NCBI GenBank assembly: GCA_028751875.1
Contig: CM054135.1
Coordinates: 11,772,383 to 11,836,382, forward strand
DNA length: 64,000 nt
Direction: 5' to 3'
DNA from: Rapana venosa
Lineage: Eukaryota; Mollusca; Gastropoda; Neogastropoda; Muricidae
A program made the translations under genes and the position numbers. Shown piece after piece: positions 1 through 10,055 of the stretch (within the stretch, counting starts at the first letter, position 1; every line of letters begins with the position of its first letter). Below the pieces are notes generated by a model. The model was not told the DNA's origin. It searched no databases and saw nothing but the letters and a program-made list of their open reading frames with translations.

Positions 1-262
1 CAGCAAGATCACTCACTCACTCACTCACCCCTTGGTCGGGACGACTTGGGGTCCCCGCACGGAAGCTGCAAGTGGACCGCCAAATGGTTCTGTCTGGGCT
101 GCTTTCAGGGGTTTGGTTTACAGTGGGGCCCAGCCCAAACCCTTTATGTTGGATATCAGCTTTTGTGGTCGTCCTGCCTCCTTGCTCCTTCCCCATTCCC
201 TGCAGGACTGTCTTTGACAGGCTGTTATCCCTTGTTGTGTGGCCAAACCATTTCATTAAAAC
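1..262 (-). mobile_element. RTE-like LINE, 3'-terminal fragment with TGAG tail
   Basis: Read on the minus strand, the bases from about 262 down to 30 encode a decayed version of the C-terminal tail of the RTE-like elements found elsewhere in the window (W-[FY]-G-H-x-T-R, then K-T-V-L-Q-G, then a basic G-R run). The coding part stops next to a short (TGAG)n run at about 10-28, which is where other copies here have their own tetranucleotide tails. Only the 3' end is in the window and the reading frame is broken. This is a dead copy. Confidence 0.6.
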
Positions 263-1129
263 ATACACTATTTTAAGTTACGGGGCAAAGAGTCGTGTAT
301 TGATATGTAGTAATTCTAGTTCACCTCCATATTTTTTTTTTTCCCTTTTACAATTTTTTAAATAGTTAATGCAACCAATCATTCAATAGACTAAAATTAA
401 ACTTCCCCATGGTTTCATGTAGCCTGCATCGTAGTGTGGGTGTTGTGGCACATAGGGGTAGGGTCCAGGTAGGCGTGGGAGGACACGTCTGGGCTTCTTT
501 GGTTTTCCCCCAGAACAGTCCTCTTAATCCCTGCCGAGGTTCCCTGCCAACATGCGGCCCTCTGGATTTTAGGATGTGTGCCGTCTCTGAGTGCCCTGAA
601 AACCAAACTGGCATGACTGAAAAAAGACAATGTAACAACCAAACAGATCAGACATAAGAAGAGCATTGAAGACATCACGCTTCAAATTCAGCTCTGTGGT
701 TTTTACAGGAGCAATTTTGCTAATTATTATTTTTAATTTAGGATGCTTATTTTGCAATTTCTTCAATGCATTTTAAAACACTTTACTGCAAACTTTGGGT
801 CTTTTTTCTTTAAGTCATTGATCTTACAGTGAATCACAAAAGTATCTGGTAATTTCTCAGATGAAGAAACCACTGATTTAAAAGTTGTAGCTTGTTTCTG
901 TTTTATTTGTTTTATAAGAGAAGGCATCAAAGCCATAAGGACAGCGGAGTCTCTTATCTTGACTCTGTTTGCTACAGGTCATGGAGCATGACTGCATGGG
1001 GGAGATGTAAATTTTTTTTTTTTTAGTTTTGTATTTGGAAGTCCGATTGTTGCATGGCATGGTTTGACATTTTGACGTCCTTTTTGATTGACTTCAGGTT
1101 ATTTTTCTCCCTTTTTTTTTGGAAATCTT
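263..1129. other. No recognisable gene
   Basis: AT-rich sequence with several T or A homopolymers (near 332, 1010 and 1110). Short open frames on both strands show no motif I recognise. It may be more LINE debris, since the sequences on both sides are, but nothing here shows it. Confidence 0.5.
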
Positions 1130-1685
1130 GTCAACCACAGGCATTGCAGCTGGCTTTGGTACTGTTCCGCAACTTCCTGGGTCGACTTTGACTTGCATAC
1201 ATCAGCATAGGTGGGACTAGATCTGCTTGTGCTAGTCTGACAAGGCCTCCCTATTTCAGCCATGCTGCCTGTCTGTGTTCCTCTATCGGTATCATAAACA
1301 GATCTAGTCGATGTTTTTGTTAGGAAAGAATTTATTGTTTGCTTTTGGTCTTTGACCGTTTTTTTCTAAATTGGTGATACGGTCACATAATGATGTTATG
1401 ACTTTCTTCAAATCATTAACGCACTTACTGTATGAACAGGAAGTGCCGGTTGTTCCTGGGTTGGCTGTTATCAACATTCGAGGCAGCAGATCCAGTCAGG
1501 GCAGGAAGGCCTAGTTCTTCAGCACTTTCACTACCTTTCCCGCAGTTTGTGGGGTTTTTTCGCTGCTGGGAAAGAAGCCCGAGCGCCCTCACTTTCAGAT
1601 CTGGTAGTCTTAGTCGTACCCCCACCAGTACAGTTGTGAATAACTCCCTGGGCTGGAGTCGCTACTGACCATTTCCGCCATCTTG
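1130..1685 (-). pseudogene. Possible decayed LINE ORF1-like coding remnant
   Basis: On the minus strand an ATG at about 1681 starts a frame rich in S, D and P. After one frameshift it continues to a heptad-like stretch (C-V-N-D-L-K-K-V-I-T-S-L, about 1430-1350) and then an S/T-rich part near 1240. A coiled coil followed by a low-complexity region is what LINE ORF1 proteins often look like, and the region ends beside a LINE tail. No RRM or zinc knuckle is visible, so this is a weak call; a fragment of an unrelated exon cannot be excluded. Confidence 0.25.
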
Positions 1686-1689
1686 TTTC

Positions 1690-1980
1690 GTCCGTGTGTG
1701 GGGTGTGTGTGTGTGTGAGAGAGGAGAGAGAAGAGAGAGAGGAGAAAAGAGAGAGAGAGAGAGAGAGGTGTGTGTGTGCGTGCGGCGCGCCACGTGTGTG
1801 TGTGAGTGTGTGTGTGTGTGCGTGCGCACACGCGTATGTGTTTACATTTGAATTTGTAAAAACTATTAATTGTAACTGGCTGCATGTGAAAGACTAGGAT
1901 GAATGAAAGCGCTTTGATTTGTTTTTTGCAAGATATAGCGCTGTATAAATTCAATGTATTATTATTATTATTATTATTAC
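1690..1980 (+). mobile_element. L2/CR1-like LINE 3' end with GT/GA block and (ATT)n tail
   Basis: A GT/GA/GC-rich microsatellite block (about 1694-1840) is followed by unique sequence and then the conserved tail AGCGCT...TATAAATTC and an (ATT)n run at about 1957-1979. The same order, internal dinucleotide block then AGCGCTTTGATTTGT then TATAAATTCCAT then (ATT)n, is seen at 13.6, 41.5 and 52.5 kb on the other strand, where RT coding sequence lies further upstream. This is a short 5'-truncated copy. Confidence 0.75.
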
Positions 1981-2099
1981 ATGCACTAAGAATCATTTGG
2001 GTTTCCCGACCTGACTCATGATTTTCCACTCCTGGATGAGTCATTATCAGGCATGGTGATCATATGAAACCTTGAGGGACTCCTTTCATGTATACTGAA

Positions 2100-2790
2100 G
2101 AACTCACAGTGCTGACCATTTCATCAGATGGTTGCTTTCTGATCTGAATAAAAAATTTGTTATGAGCGAAATCATTATGTATGGAAAGTGCATTTCTGAC
2201 ATTATGATAAACAGATGATGTTGTCTGACACAGTCTAAAGCCTTACTATAGTCTATAAATATTATGAATGCCTCATATTCAGCATTTCTAATTTTCACTA
2301 ACAGTACCTGAAGCATAAAAAGGCCATGTCTGTTGTTCTTCTTCTACATACTGTATCTCTTTTCTAGTTTACTTTCCAGTTTGTTGAAGATGATCAGAAG
2401 AATTTTGCTTGTGGCTTATCAAGGCCACAGTTATATAATCGCCACAGTCTTTGCTACCCCCGCCCATGATGGATTCTTGTTGATTTCACTTGCTGGGCTG
2501 TTGGCAGGTCTCCCAAATTCTTTTGCATAGAGGACGTAGAGCTATAAAACTGAATGGGCGTGTTCTTCAAAAGCTTACTTACTTGGTATGTTGCCCATTC
2601 CAGGGATTTGGTTTCGTTTAGTTGCTTGATGGCATCAGCAATTTTCTTCTTCCTTTAGTGGCAAAAGCACCAACTCTTGTGGATCTACATTGCATGTCAA
2701 TTCACCAGTAGTGCTCTTGTTGGTGTCAAACAGTTCTTTTTCACATCCATGCCATCTGACTAAAATTTGATTCCTTTCCATGAGTTTTCC
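2100..2790 (-). mobile_element. Decayed RTE-like LINE, reverse transcriptase fragment
   Basis: Minus-strand translation near 2310-2170 gives a recognisable RT block A (F-I-D-Y-S-K-A-L-D, normally F-I-D-[FY]-x-K-A-F-D). Upstream, near 2790-2400, are pieces of the linker that precedes the RT palm in RTE elements (R-W-H-G-C-E-K-E-L-F, later A-D-A-I-K-Q-L). Frames shift repeatedly and stops are frequent. It differs from the RTE copies at 10, 17, 32 and 37 kb, so it is probably another, older subfamily. Confidence 0.6.
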
Positions 2791-4284
2791 CAACTGTGCC
2801 ATTTAGGTTTTGATTTTGAAATGACAAATATATGTGACGTGTATATGTTCAGTAGGTTGTTTATTTTCTGCTATATATATGTTGTGATTTGTGTGTGCAA
2901 CATTCGTTTTAAGCATATACTTTTCATTATTATCTTTCAGTGGCAGCTTTATTTGGCTGTTTCTTTTTTTGTTTTTTGTTGCTTGTAGTAAATGAATGTG
3001 TGTGATGGAAGGTGTGCAGCAAGACCATGACTATAAAGTAGTTTTTACAATTATACTAATATAATGTACTTTGACCTGTTTTGATTTTGATAAAATGTAC
3101 AAAGCAAATATTGCGTTATCATCATAATCATTATTATCATTGTCATTACTATCATCAGTATCATTACTATTATTATCATTATGACTATTTTCATCATTGA
3201 CTTTTTGCAATTCCCTTTGTGAACTCAGGGTCAAGTGCCCACTGAGGTGTCCTTTCCAGGCTTTCCTATGGAGTTAACATTACCTTTAACTCAGCCTCTA
3301 GCAGTTCCTTGAAGAAACTCTAGATAGATGTATGAAATGGTACCACTTCTGTTATCAGAAAATATGCTCAATACAAATGGTTGAATAAAAAAAAGACCTC
3401 TAGACAGAAGCTCCATTTGTGAACAAGCTCACAGCATTTTGTGCACGCAACAAAGACCCAACCACCTTCTTAATCAGGTGTGTCAGTTGCTATAGAAAAC
3501 ATGAACGTACCCAGCAGAAAGTCTGCTACCTAAGAGAGATAGGATGCAATAGGGCTTTTTTCACTTTTTTTGCTGCCTCATCTTCTGTGACATTCCTGCC
3601 TTGCTGTTATCACACTGCTCCTTTCAATTTCCCTACCACATCCATACCATGTCAGCTATGTGACAACCTCAGGGTCAGAAGTCTGCAGGAAGCCCATCAA
3701 TATCAGGTAAACCATGGAGCCACCAGCCAGAGGCGCTCTACACTGCTGCTGGGTCCTTTGGGGGTTTGTTCCCACTGGTGTGTTCCGAGCTAACATATGC
3801 AGGACACCACCTACTAAGCCACCTACTAACGACAGTATTATCTCAGTCAGGAAGCCAGAATGAGTGAGCTTCCCCTCTAGGATGGAGACCACCACAACAA
3901 CCATGCAATGACCATCCCCCACGAACATCCAACCCCAAAGGCCTTGATACAAACCCACCACAGGCACAAAATTGTATGAGGAAACCAAATCTGAGGTCAT
4001 CATGAGACCAGAGCAAATGGACCACTGAATCAGAGGCATTTTTTATTGCATGATGATCAGTGATAATGGGGAGGATTGCATGATGCTGCTAAGTGGATAT
4101 GCTTTGAGACTACTTGACAGGGTTGTACTCTATGCTTACTATCATAATAATATATCCTGGAATCAGATACAGACACCTGCAGTGTTGGTCAGGTAATTTG
4201 GGCAACACTCTCAAATTCGCATCTGTAAAGTGGATGAAGCTCGACTGTGCAGTTCTAATATTCCCACTAAGTCTACAGCACACT
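2791..4284. other. No recognisable gene; ATC-rich imperfect repeat
   Basis: Contains an imperfect TCATTATTA-type low-complexity run at about 3115-3200 and otherwise unique sequence. The open frames between 3419 and 4039 on both strands lack codon-bias signs, motifs or splice context I could defend. It lies upstream of copy A of the glycosyltransferase, but I could not find the counterpart of copy B's first exons here. Confidence 0.5.
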
Positions 4285-4405
4285 CACTCTGGGTAGGAGC
4301 TGGCCAGAGTCCGAAGAATCCCTATGATTCTTGTGGGATTTAAACCCATGATTTTCCAGTCTTTAACCCAAGACGCTAACCACTGAGCCATGGCGCTGGT
4401 GAGAC
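4285..4405 (-). mobile_element. tRNA-derived SINE head
   Basis: On the minus strand the bases from about 4400 hold an A-box-like TGGCTCAGTGGTTAGCG and, about 35 bases later, a B-box-like GGTTTAAATCCC. These are the two halves of a Pol III internal promoter. The downstream part decays at once and no tail is seen. The B box has TTTAAAT in place of the usual TTCGAAT, and the part between boxes is too long for a good tRNA cloverleaf, so I call a SINE remnant, not a tRNA gene. Confidence 0.5.
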
Positions 4406-4759
4406 GCAGCATGTTTGTTCATCCTGTCTGAAGTTTTAGTGTTATGCTGCATTGAATCCTCAAAGAGTGAGGGAAGAAATCTAATTGGAAGGAATCTCAT
4501 AATTATTTCCACATTAACAAATCAAAGAAATACTTTAAACATTTAATACATTAGACTACCAACACCTAACTTGTTGGTACAGTTTCGTTTATCATGACAT
4601 GTTTTGTGTAGTTATAAAAGTAATGCAAAAAGAGTGCTTTCATACGTAACATCTTCCAGTTGTCATGTCTTCGTAACTGCCATAAAATCAATGTTGCAAG
4701 TAAAATACAAATAATGTACAAGACGTGAGGTGATCAAGGTTCTAATCTGTTCTTTACAG

Positions 4760-5511
4760 GATGGGAAGTCCAGCCTTCCAGGGCTGGAACTGCAGAAACT
4801 GTCACCCAAAGCTGCATGTGGATCACAGATATGCTAAAGACTGTTCTGGGATTTTTGTCAACAGTGGGGGTGTTTTTGTAGGTGAAGGCATCATTGTGTT
4901 CTCCTGCTCTTAAAGGCCAGTCACCTGAACGCTGATCTGTTTTTTTTGCCTTTTCAAACACCATCAGATACAACAAGTGGAGTCATCATTGCCCAGAAAG
5001 GATTTAGCAGTAAGCGGAAGAAGCTTATTTGAAGAGTATTTACTGCTGAAAGCGAGCTAAGCCAGGGTGTCCATCTGTGACAAATTTACTTCTCTCCACA
5101 ATGATCAATTCTGTTTTCCATTGTGCCTGCCATTGTGTTTCCTCAGGACATCATGTTTGCCAACACACCCTTTGCCCAGATAGCTCGCTTGTATTTCTAT
5201 GGCAGACGTGGGCCAATGACACCAAAACAGGACCCCAACAACCTCATCCCCAGAATCTCCCATTTTATCAGATTTAAAACTAGTCGGAGTCTGTACAAAA
5301 AAGACTTTCCATTTAGTCAGTACTTATCTGTTCTGAGTGCACTGTACGTGGCTGGCTTTCATCGTGTGTACATCCACACCAATGAGGAGCCTACAGGGAA
5401 GTGGTGGCAAGAGCTGGCAAAAGAAAACGTGACGCTGGTGAAGCTGGAAGCACGTGAACGTGTATTTCAGCAAAGTGTCAAAGATGTAGCACATATAAGT
5501 GACGTTATGAG
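4760..5511 (+). pseudogene. Glycosyltransferase copy A, large exon (end of domain 1, linker, start of domain 2)
   Basis: The exon follows the acceptor TTCTTTACAG and ends at G|GTGAGT in phase 2. The second part (from about 5105) is cleanly open and encodes the start of a GT32-like domain: I-P-R-I-S-H-F, then S-Q-Y-L-S-V-L-S-A, then H-T-N-E-E-P-T-G, ending in the helix just before the DXD motif. The first part (4760-5040) matches the homologous exon of copy B base by base but carries at least six small insertions or deletions, including GATCACAG for GATCACCAG and CACCTGAACG for CACTGAACG. It cannot be read through. Either copy A is a pseudogene or this stretch is poorly assembled; the neighbouring exon has no such errors, which favours real decay of domain 1. 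Confidence 0.8.
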
Positions 5512-5571
5512 GTGAGTGAGCACTGTTCATTGTGTGGTAGCAACTAAAGCCATTCATTTTGACAGTGGGTG

Positions 5572-5870
5572 GGGTGGTAGAATAGCCCTGTGGATAGAGT
5601 GACTAAGTCATGACCTAACAGTTACTTAGGCTGCAAAGGCAACTGACCTCTGACGTGTCTGTTTGGGTCAGGCTTTGATCCCCTGAAATTTCCATCAGCA
5701 CGGACGCCACTCCCTGGAAAGTTATTCAGATAAAATAACAAACCAATATCAAATGTGGTAACACACAAAAACATTCTGCACGCATGTACGAACTCAATCC
5801 ACCCTTCATAGAAGAGCAGACCAGCTATGACCATTGGTTTGAATTACACAGATCTCTCTACCATGCACCC
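5572..5870 (+). mobile_element. Old tRNA-derived SINE (family S1) in copy A intron
   Basis: Begins with a tRNA-like A box (TAGCCCTGTGGATAGAG). The body follows the order of better copies of this family: CCACTCCC, ATTCAGAT[AG]A, then ACACAC..CATTCTGCACGCAT. The tail is lost. The same remnant lies at the matching place in copy B (about 43080-43330, minus strand), so it was inserted before the gene was duplicated. Confidence 0.65.
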
Positions 5871-6113
5871 TGGAACCTGAAAAGGGATGGGCTCCATCAC
5901 AGTAATTTAACTGGCCCACTATACACTGCCTGAAAAAATGTGTGCAGTGTCCTGATGACTCCTCAAGGAGTAGGGAGAATTCAGCCTGAGTCATCTTGTA
6001 AGGAAACATTCATGTGCAGCCACAGTGGTCAGTTTCAAAATGTGGGTGCTTATGTGTTCGAGAATGCAAAAAGACACAGGTCATTACATCTATCTATCTA
6101 TTTATATCTACTT

Positions 6114-6202
6114 ACACACACACACACACAAACAAACACATGCGCGTGTGCATGCGCGCACGCGCGCGCGTGCACACACACACACGCGCACACACACACA
6201 GC
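6114..6202. repeat. CA/CG-rich microsatellite
   Basis: (CA)n interrupted by GCGC/CGCG alternating purine-pyrimidine stretches. It lies in the first visible intron of copy A, about 125 bases before the next exon, and is not present in the matching intron of copy B. Confidence 0.9.
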
Positions 6203-6325
6203 TGGAGTGGTCAGTCTCAAATTCTTGGTAAATAAGGGCAGACTGAATGATTCTACATAAGACATTTGCAAATTACTGGAGTGACTTTTGAAAGTGTACA
6301 AATTGCTGACATACTCTGCCTACAG

Positions 6326-6635
6326 GTACCAGGTACTGGACAAATATGGAGGAGCATACCAAGACTGTGATGTGGTCTGGACGTCTTATGTGCCGGACTC
6401 TCTGCTCGCCAACCCCTTTGTGGCCAGTAATGACTGGCTTACACCGGACCGAGAATTTCCCACCTCCTTCAATCTAGGAGTCATGCTAGCCAGACCTGGG
6501 GCCCAGTGGTTTCATCACTATCTGCAAACTTACAAAGATTTTCGGGACAACAGCTTGGGATATAACTCCCTCCGGATGTCGTATCGAACCTACGAGCTGT
6601 ATCCTCATCTCATGCACGTGGATCCCAAATTAATG
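6326..6635 (+). CDS. Glycosyltransferase copy A, DXD exon (GT32-like catalytic core)
   Basis: A 310-base exon between the acceptor CTGCCTACAG and the donor ATG|GTTAGT. It joins the previous exon in phase 2 (AG+G, an arginine) and ends in phase 0. It encodes Y-G-G-A-Y-Q-D-C-D-V-V-W, the GT32/A4GALT-type signature in which the two aspartates (D-C-D) bind the metal and nucleotide sugar. Next come S-N-D-W and S-F-N-L-G-V-M-L-A, the conserved region after the DXD in this family. It is fully open, and by my count differs from copy B at 12 of 103 residues. Gene-level status is doubtful because the flanking exons are damaged. The natural donor and acceptor sugars cannot be told from sequence. Confidence 0.85.
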
Positions 6636-6789
6636 GTTAGTATTTTGAACCTCTCTCTCCATGTACTACTGTAGTAGTCTGGTTTTCTTAAAACTGAGGT
6701 TCAATCAGATTACGATGAAAGAATGGAGGGTATCTGTGTGTGGTTTCTCTATACCGTTACCTAACCTTTATAGTCCATCCTAACTGAGT

Positions 6790-7105
6790 GGGACAGAATA
6801 GCCCAAGGGGACTAGATAGCTCAGTGGTCAGAGCATTTGTTTTCCGCAAGGTAAGGTTCAGCAGCATTGAATGGGTTTACCAAGTGGATGGGCAACCATT
6901 TGCACACCTTAGCTTTAATACAGTCCCCCAGTTCACGCAGCTGAAAATGGGTCCCTGCCCTCTTTAGGGTCAGGGAAGGTAAAAAGAAAAAAAAAGCAAG
7001 GTAAAGGAGATGGGTGCTGCCCTCAATATGCTGGCCCGTAGAGAAGCTGAGGTATTTGACACCCCACTCCCCAACAACCGCATAGGTTATGGCAACACCT
7101 TTACC
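6790..7105 (+). mobile_element. 5S-rRNA-like SINE (family S2), degraded copy
   Basis: Starts with TAGCTCAGTGGTCAGAGC (tRNA A-box-like) and continues through GTTCAGCAGCATTG and CAAGTGGATGGGCAACC, a decayed form of the 5S rRNA promoter region seen better at 35.4 and 55.8 kb. The body (CAGTCCCCCAG, GGTCAGGGAAGGTAAA, GGAGATGGGTGC, ATATGCTGGCCC) and the end (ACACCTTTACCTTTT) are shared by all three copies. It lies in the long intron of copy A. Confidence 0.7.
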
Positions 7106-7189
7106 TTTTCACTGATGGCTAAGGCTTGTTTTTGAGAAAACATGTAATGCATTTTTGCAGATAGCTCAGTAAACTAACTCAGTATTTTG

Positions 7190-7370
7190 GGGGAGAAAAT
7201 ACATCTCCCTGCTTTTGCAAAACTTAGATGCTACTTTGCTGAAACTAGACTGAGACGTAAGATCCTGTCGTTGCTGCTGGTATTTCCTTACCACTGGTTC
7301 TGTGTATCACAAGAGCTAGATAGTCATGCTGCTTTATTGGGCTGCCAGACAATCACATTTCTGCCTGCTT
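7190..7370 (+). other. Intron segment shared with copy B
   Basis: This stretch (GCTACTTTGCTGAAA, then TGCTGCTGGTATTTCC, then GGTTCTGTGTATCACA) matches the minus strand at about 32130-32300 in the intron of copy B that follows the DXD exon. It has no coding sense of its own. It shows that the duplication of the gene included introns, which rules out a retrocopy. Confidence 0.8.
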
Positions 7371-8780
7371 GAATTCTGGTCCCACCCCCAACCCACCAAC
7401 CCTCTACAGACCCTTGTACCTCCACCCCACCATAGAAATCAATGAACGTTTTATCTTTCGTGTCACATTTTCTTCTGTCTATGTAATTCATTTGGGGATT
7501 GCAAGGGAGATGCGAGTTTTAGAGTTTTTTCTTGATGAGCCTGCATTAGAGTTTCATTTGACCTCTGTTAAACAGCCAGACAAGTCTTTCTGTTGTTACA
7601 GTTTTTGACTTGGCAACATCACTTGAACTGAGGGAGATCGGGTTAAGCCACAGTTGTTTGTCAGGAGAATAGATTTGTTCCTGGTGCATGGCCAAAAGAG
7701 TGCAAAATTCCTGAGGATCACTGGTCTATGAGTCACACGCCCACCCAGACAACCAGAGATCCTGGATTGAAGTCCACTCAAAGCTGAACCTTTCTCCCAT
7801 CCACCTGACCTTGAGTGGGGGGGGGAGGGGGGGGGGGTCAGGAGGCCTGCCCTTTGGAGGAGATTAAAACGCCAAACTGCAGACGAAGTGGACAAAATGT
7901 GTACAAACTATTTTTTACAGCTGTTGGACAAAAATGCTTTAGAGAAATAAACAGTAATATCTGTAGTTTGTGGAGGCTTGCTCCGAATATCAGGTTTTGC
8001 GCAGGTACATAACACGACTAACAAAACGGTAACATAACTGACATGTGTTAACATCACTGACATGTGGCAACACCACTGACGTCAGTAAACACAGGACATA
8101 CAACTGAAAGTATTTGTCCTTTAGTGTGAAATTGCCAGTGTCTTGCCCATTCTAGTTTTAAACCCATGCTTGTTTGTTTGTTTACAATGGCACTGTCAAG
8201 ACCTGTAACTTAGACTACTTCTTTCCTTTCCTTTCAGTTTATATTGATTTGGTCTATGAACAGCAAGAAAGGGTTGGTCAGTGAATGAGTCATGGAAAAC
8301 AATTATCCTGTTCTATTCTAAGTTTTGCTTGATGTGGTGTGCGTTCACGAAAGGCTTTTTATTCGTGGCTTTTTTTTTAATGCCAGCATCCTCTTCACAC
8401 ACCCAGGGATTTTTTTTATTCTGCTCTGCTACTTTTTCTGAAAGGAGGTGATTTTCGATACCTTGTTTCTCCCATTTCTCCTTATTCAAACAGTCATGGC
8501 ACTGGTGGGGTATACCCAGCTGCCAGAGTCTGCTCTCTGCTGATCTGCGTGCTAAGTCAGAAAAAACAAATACCTTTGTCAATCCAAACAGTATCTAACA
8601 TCACAGAACTAGTGCTAACAACAAAGTAGCTTGTTCAGTGTGGAGGGTCTCATGTTTTTCTTTGTTGTCCCGAAAAACCATTATTATTACAACCTTGTTG
8701 ATTTGCTGAGCTGCAAACAGCAGGAAGCGAAATGCAGTCCTGAAGAGATCGCAGGTTTTTGAGGATTTCAACAAGCTTAG
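7371..8780. other. Intron, no recognisable gene
   Basis: Between 7371 and 8780 I see a G run at about 7815-7838 and short open frames without motifs. Short ACATCACTGACATGTG-like direct repeats occur near 8030-8080 (three imperfect copies). Nothing else can be supported. Confidence 0.5.
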
Positions 8781-8886
8781 ATCTTGAAAGCCGTAGAACT
8801 TTAAGCTATAAGAACAAGAGCTTTTTGTTTTTTACAAGATTCAGCGCTATATAAATTCCATATATTATTATTATTATTATTATTAT
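8781..8886 (+). mobile_element. SINE/LINE 3' tail with (ATT)n
   Basis: The segment TTTACAAGATTCAGCGCTA followed by TATAAATTCCATAT and (ATT)n is the 3' tail found on both the S4 SINE (34.8 kb) and the L2/CR1-like LINEs. Its TTTACAAGATTCAGCGCT wording is closer to the SINE than to most LINE copies. The upstream part is too diverged to assign. Confidence 0.6.
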
Positions 8887-9239
8887 ACCGAAGTCAGCTG
8901 GGCAGCTTAAGAAATACAGACCTCACCCGCTGGACGTGACTGAAATCTATGTATCGGTTTCACTTACATTTGTTTACCTCCATTTTTGCAATAAACCGTT
9001 TCCACATGCAAGTCAATCGGTATGCTCTGTGCTACATTTCATTGCCCAAGAGTTCTTATGCAAATTTTAAAGTACTAGAAAAGTATGGGGTGTATCCTGG
9101 GCATTTTTGTATTCATAGTTCTGCAACACAAAGATAAGTGACAAGATCAGTGCAGCATAGTTGGTCTTCTGCGTATGTTACAAAAGGTGGACGAGGTCAC
9201 GGGAAGGTCTGGAAAATAACGTAACTTGAAAATGAAAAA

Positions 9240-9410
9240 TTCATCATCATCATCTTTAACCATTACACCCAGTGGTGTGTAGGGCAGCAACAAAGCGCTT
9301 CCACTCCTGCCTATCCTGGGCTAACCTAGTCACTGATCCCCAAGAGTGCTGCATGGCCTTCATCTCACTTTCTGCAGTCCTCCTCCACGTTGCTAAATGT
9401 CCACCCTAAA
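9240..9410 (-). mobile_element. Repeat fragment beginning with (ATC)n
   Basis: Starts with (CAT)n at 9240-9255 and continues with a C/T-rich segment (CACTCCTGCCTATCCTGGGC, then CTTTCTGCAGTCCTCCTCCACG). This arrangement, a trinucleotide tail followed by such a segment, resembles the 3' end of a minus-strand LINE. No RT coding is attached, and the family is not certain. Confidence 0.35.
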
Positions 9411-9446
9411 TTCACTAATGTGGAAAAAAACTTTAGAAATAGTGAT

Positions 9447-9472
9447 TTTCAGAGAGACAGAGAGAGAGAGAC

Positions 9473-9512
<40 letters not shown>

Positions 9513-9660
9513 TTTTTTTTATTTTGAGGATAATGAATAAGCACCCATGTGCTTTTTTAATCCAATCCCCGCAGTTCCCCGTAACTGAAAAAGAGAAGGA
9601 AGAGGAGGGGAGATGAGAGAGAGAGGAGAGAGAGAGAGAAGAGGAGAGAGAGAGAATTGA
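9447..9660 (-). mobile_element. S1-type repeat tail flanked by (GA)n blocks
   Basis: The core at about 9515-9590 (minus strand) is the S1 tail: GTGCTTATTCATTATCCTC followed by AAAATAAAA. It is bordered by (GA)n microsatellites at 9447-9507 and 9600-9655. The same tail lies beside GA or TC runs at 25.0-25.3 kb. Only the last 70 or so bases of the element are present. Confidence 0.65.
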
Positions 9661-10055
9661 ATTGAATTGAATAATAATTATTTTTCCCTTTGGGGTAATA
9701 AAGCATTACATGCTTTTGCAACACCCACCCTTCATAAATTTTAGACTGAAGAAACTGAAACAAAGAATGAGAGGAAAAACATATGCTGAATGGGCCACTC
9801 TCTTGAAACATGGTCTACTTTGTGACACAGTGCTGAAAAATTAAATGTGATATTTTTGGATGATTTTATGTCGTTGAAATAAGTAAGTGCTTTGTATTTC
9901 AAACTATGTGGGGGGAAAATCAGCAAGTAATCAGCTAAGTGGTGTATCAGGGCATGACATTACATCATAAGCCAACACCTCATGTGTAACATGCACACCA
10001 AAAGGACTCTTCTTCTTCTTGAGATTCAGCAACTTCTATTGACCAAAAAATGAGC

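Noticed and set aside
1610..2044. Long minus-strand frame with T-H-T-H and S-L-S-L runs
   Set aside because: It is the translation of a GT/GA microsatellite and its flanks at a LINE 3' end, not a protein.
3419..3793. 124-codon plus-strand frame
   Set aside because: No motif, no splice context, overlapped by an equally long minus-strand frame; looks like chance in moderately GC-rich DNA.
4285..4405. Possible tRNA gene on the minus strand
   Set aside because: A- and B-box-like sequences are present, but the B box is off consensus and no acceptor stem or correct loop spacing could be built; called a SINE head.
5123..5146. Splice acceptor at TTTCCTCAG before GACATCATG in copy A
   Set aside because: Copy B has CTCGGG at the same place (no AG), and coding-like sequence continues upstream in both copies, so I treat the two parts as one exon. 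It remains an alternative for copy A.
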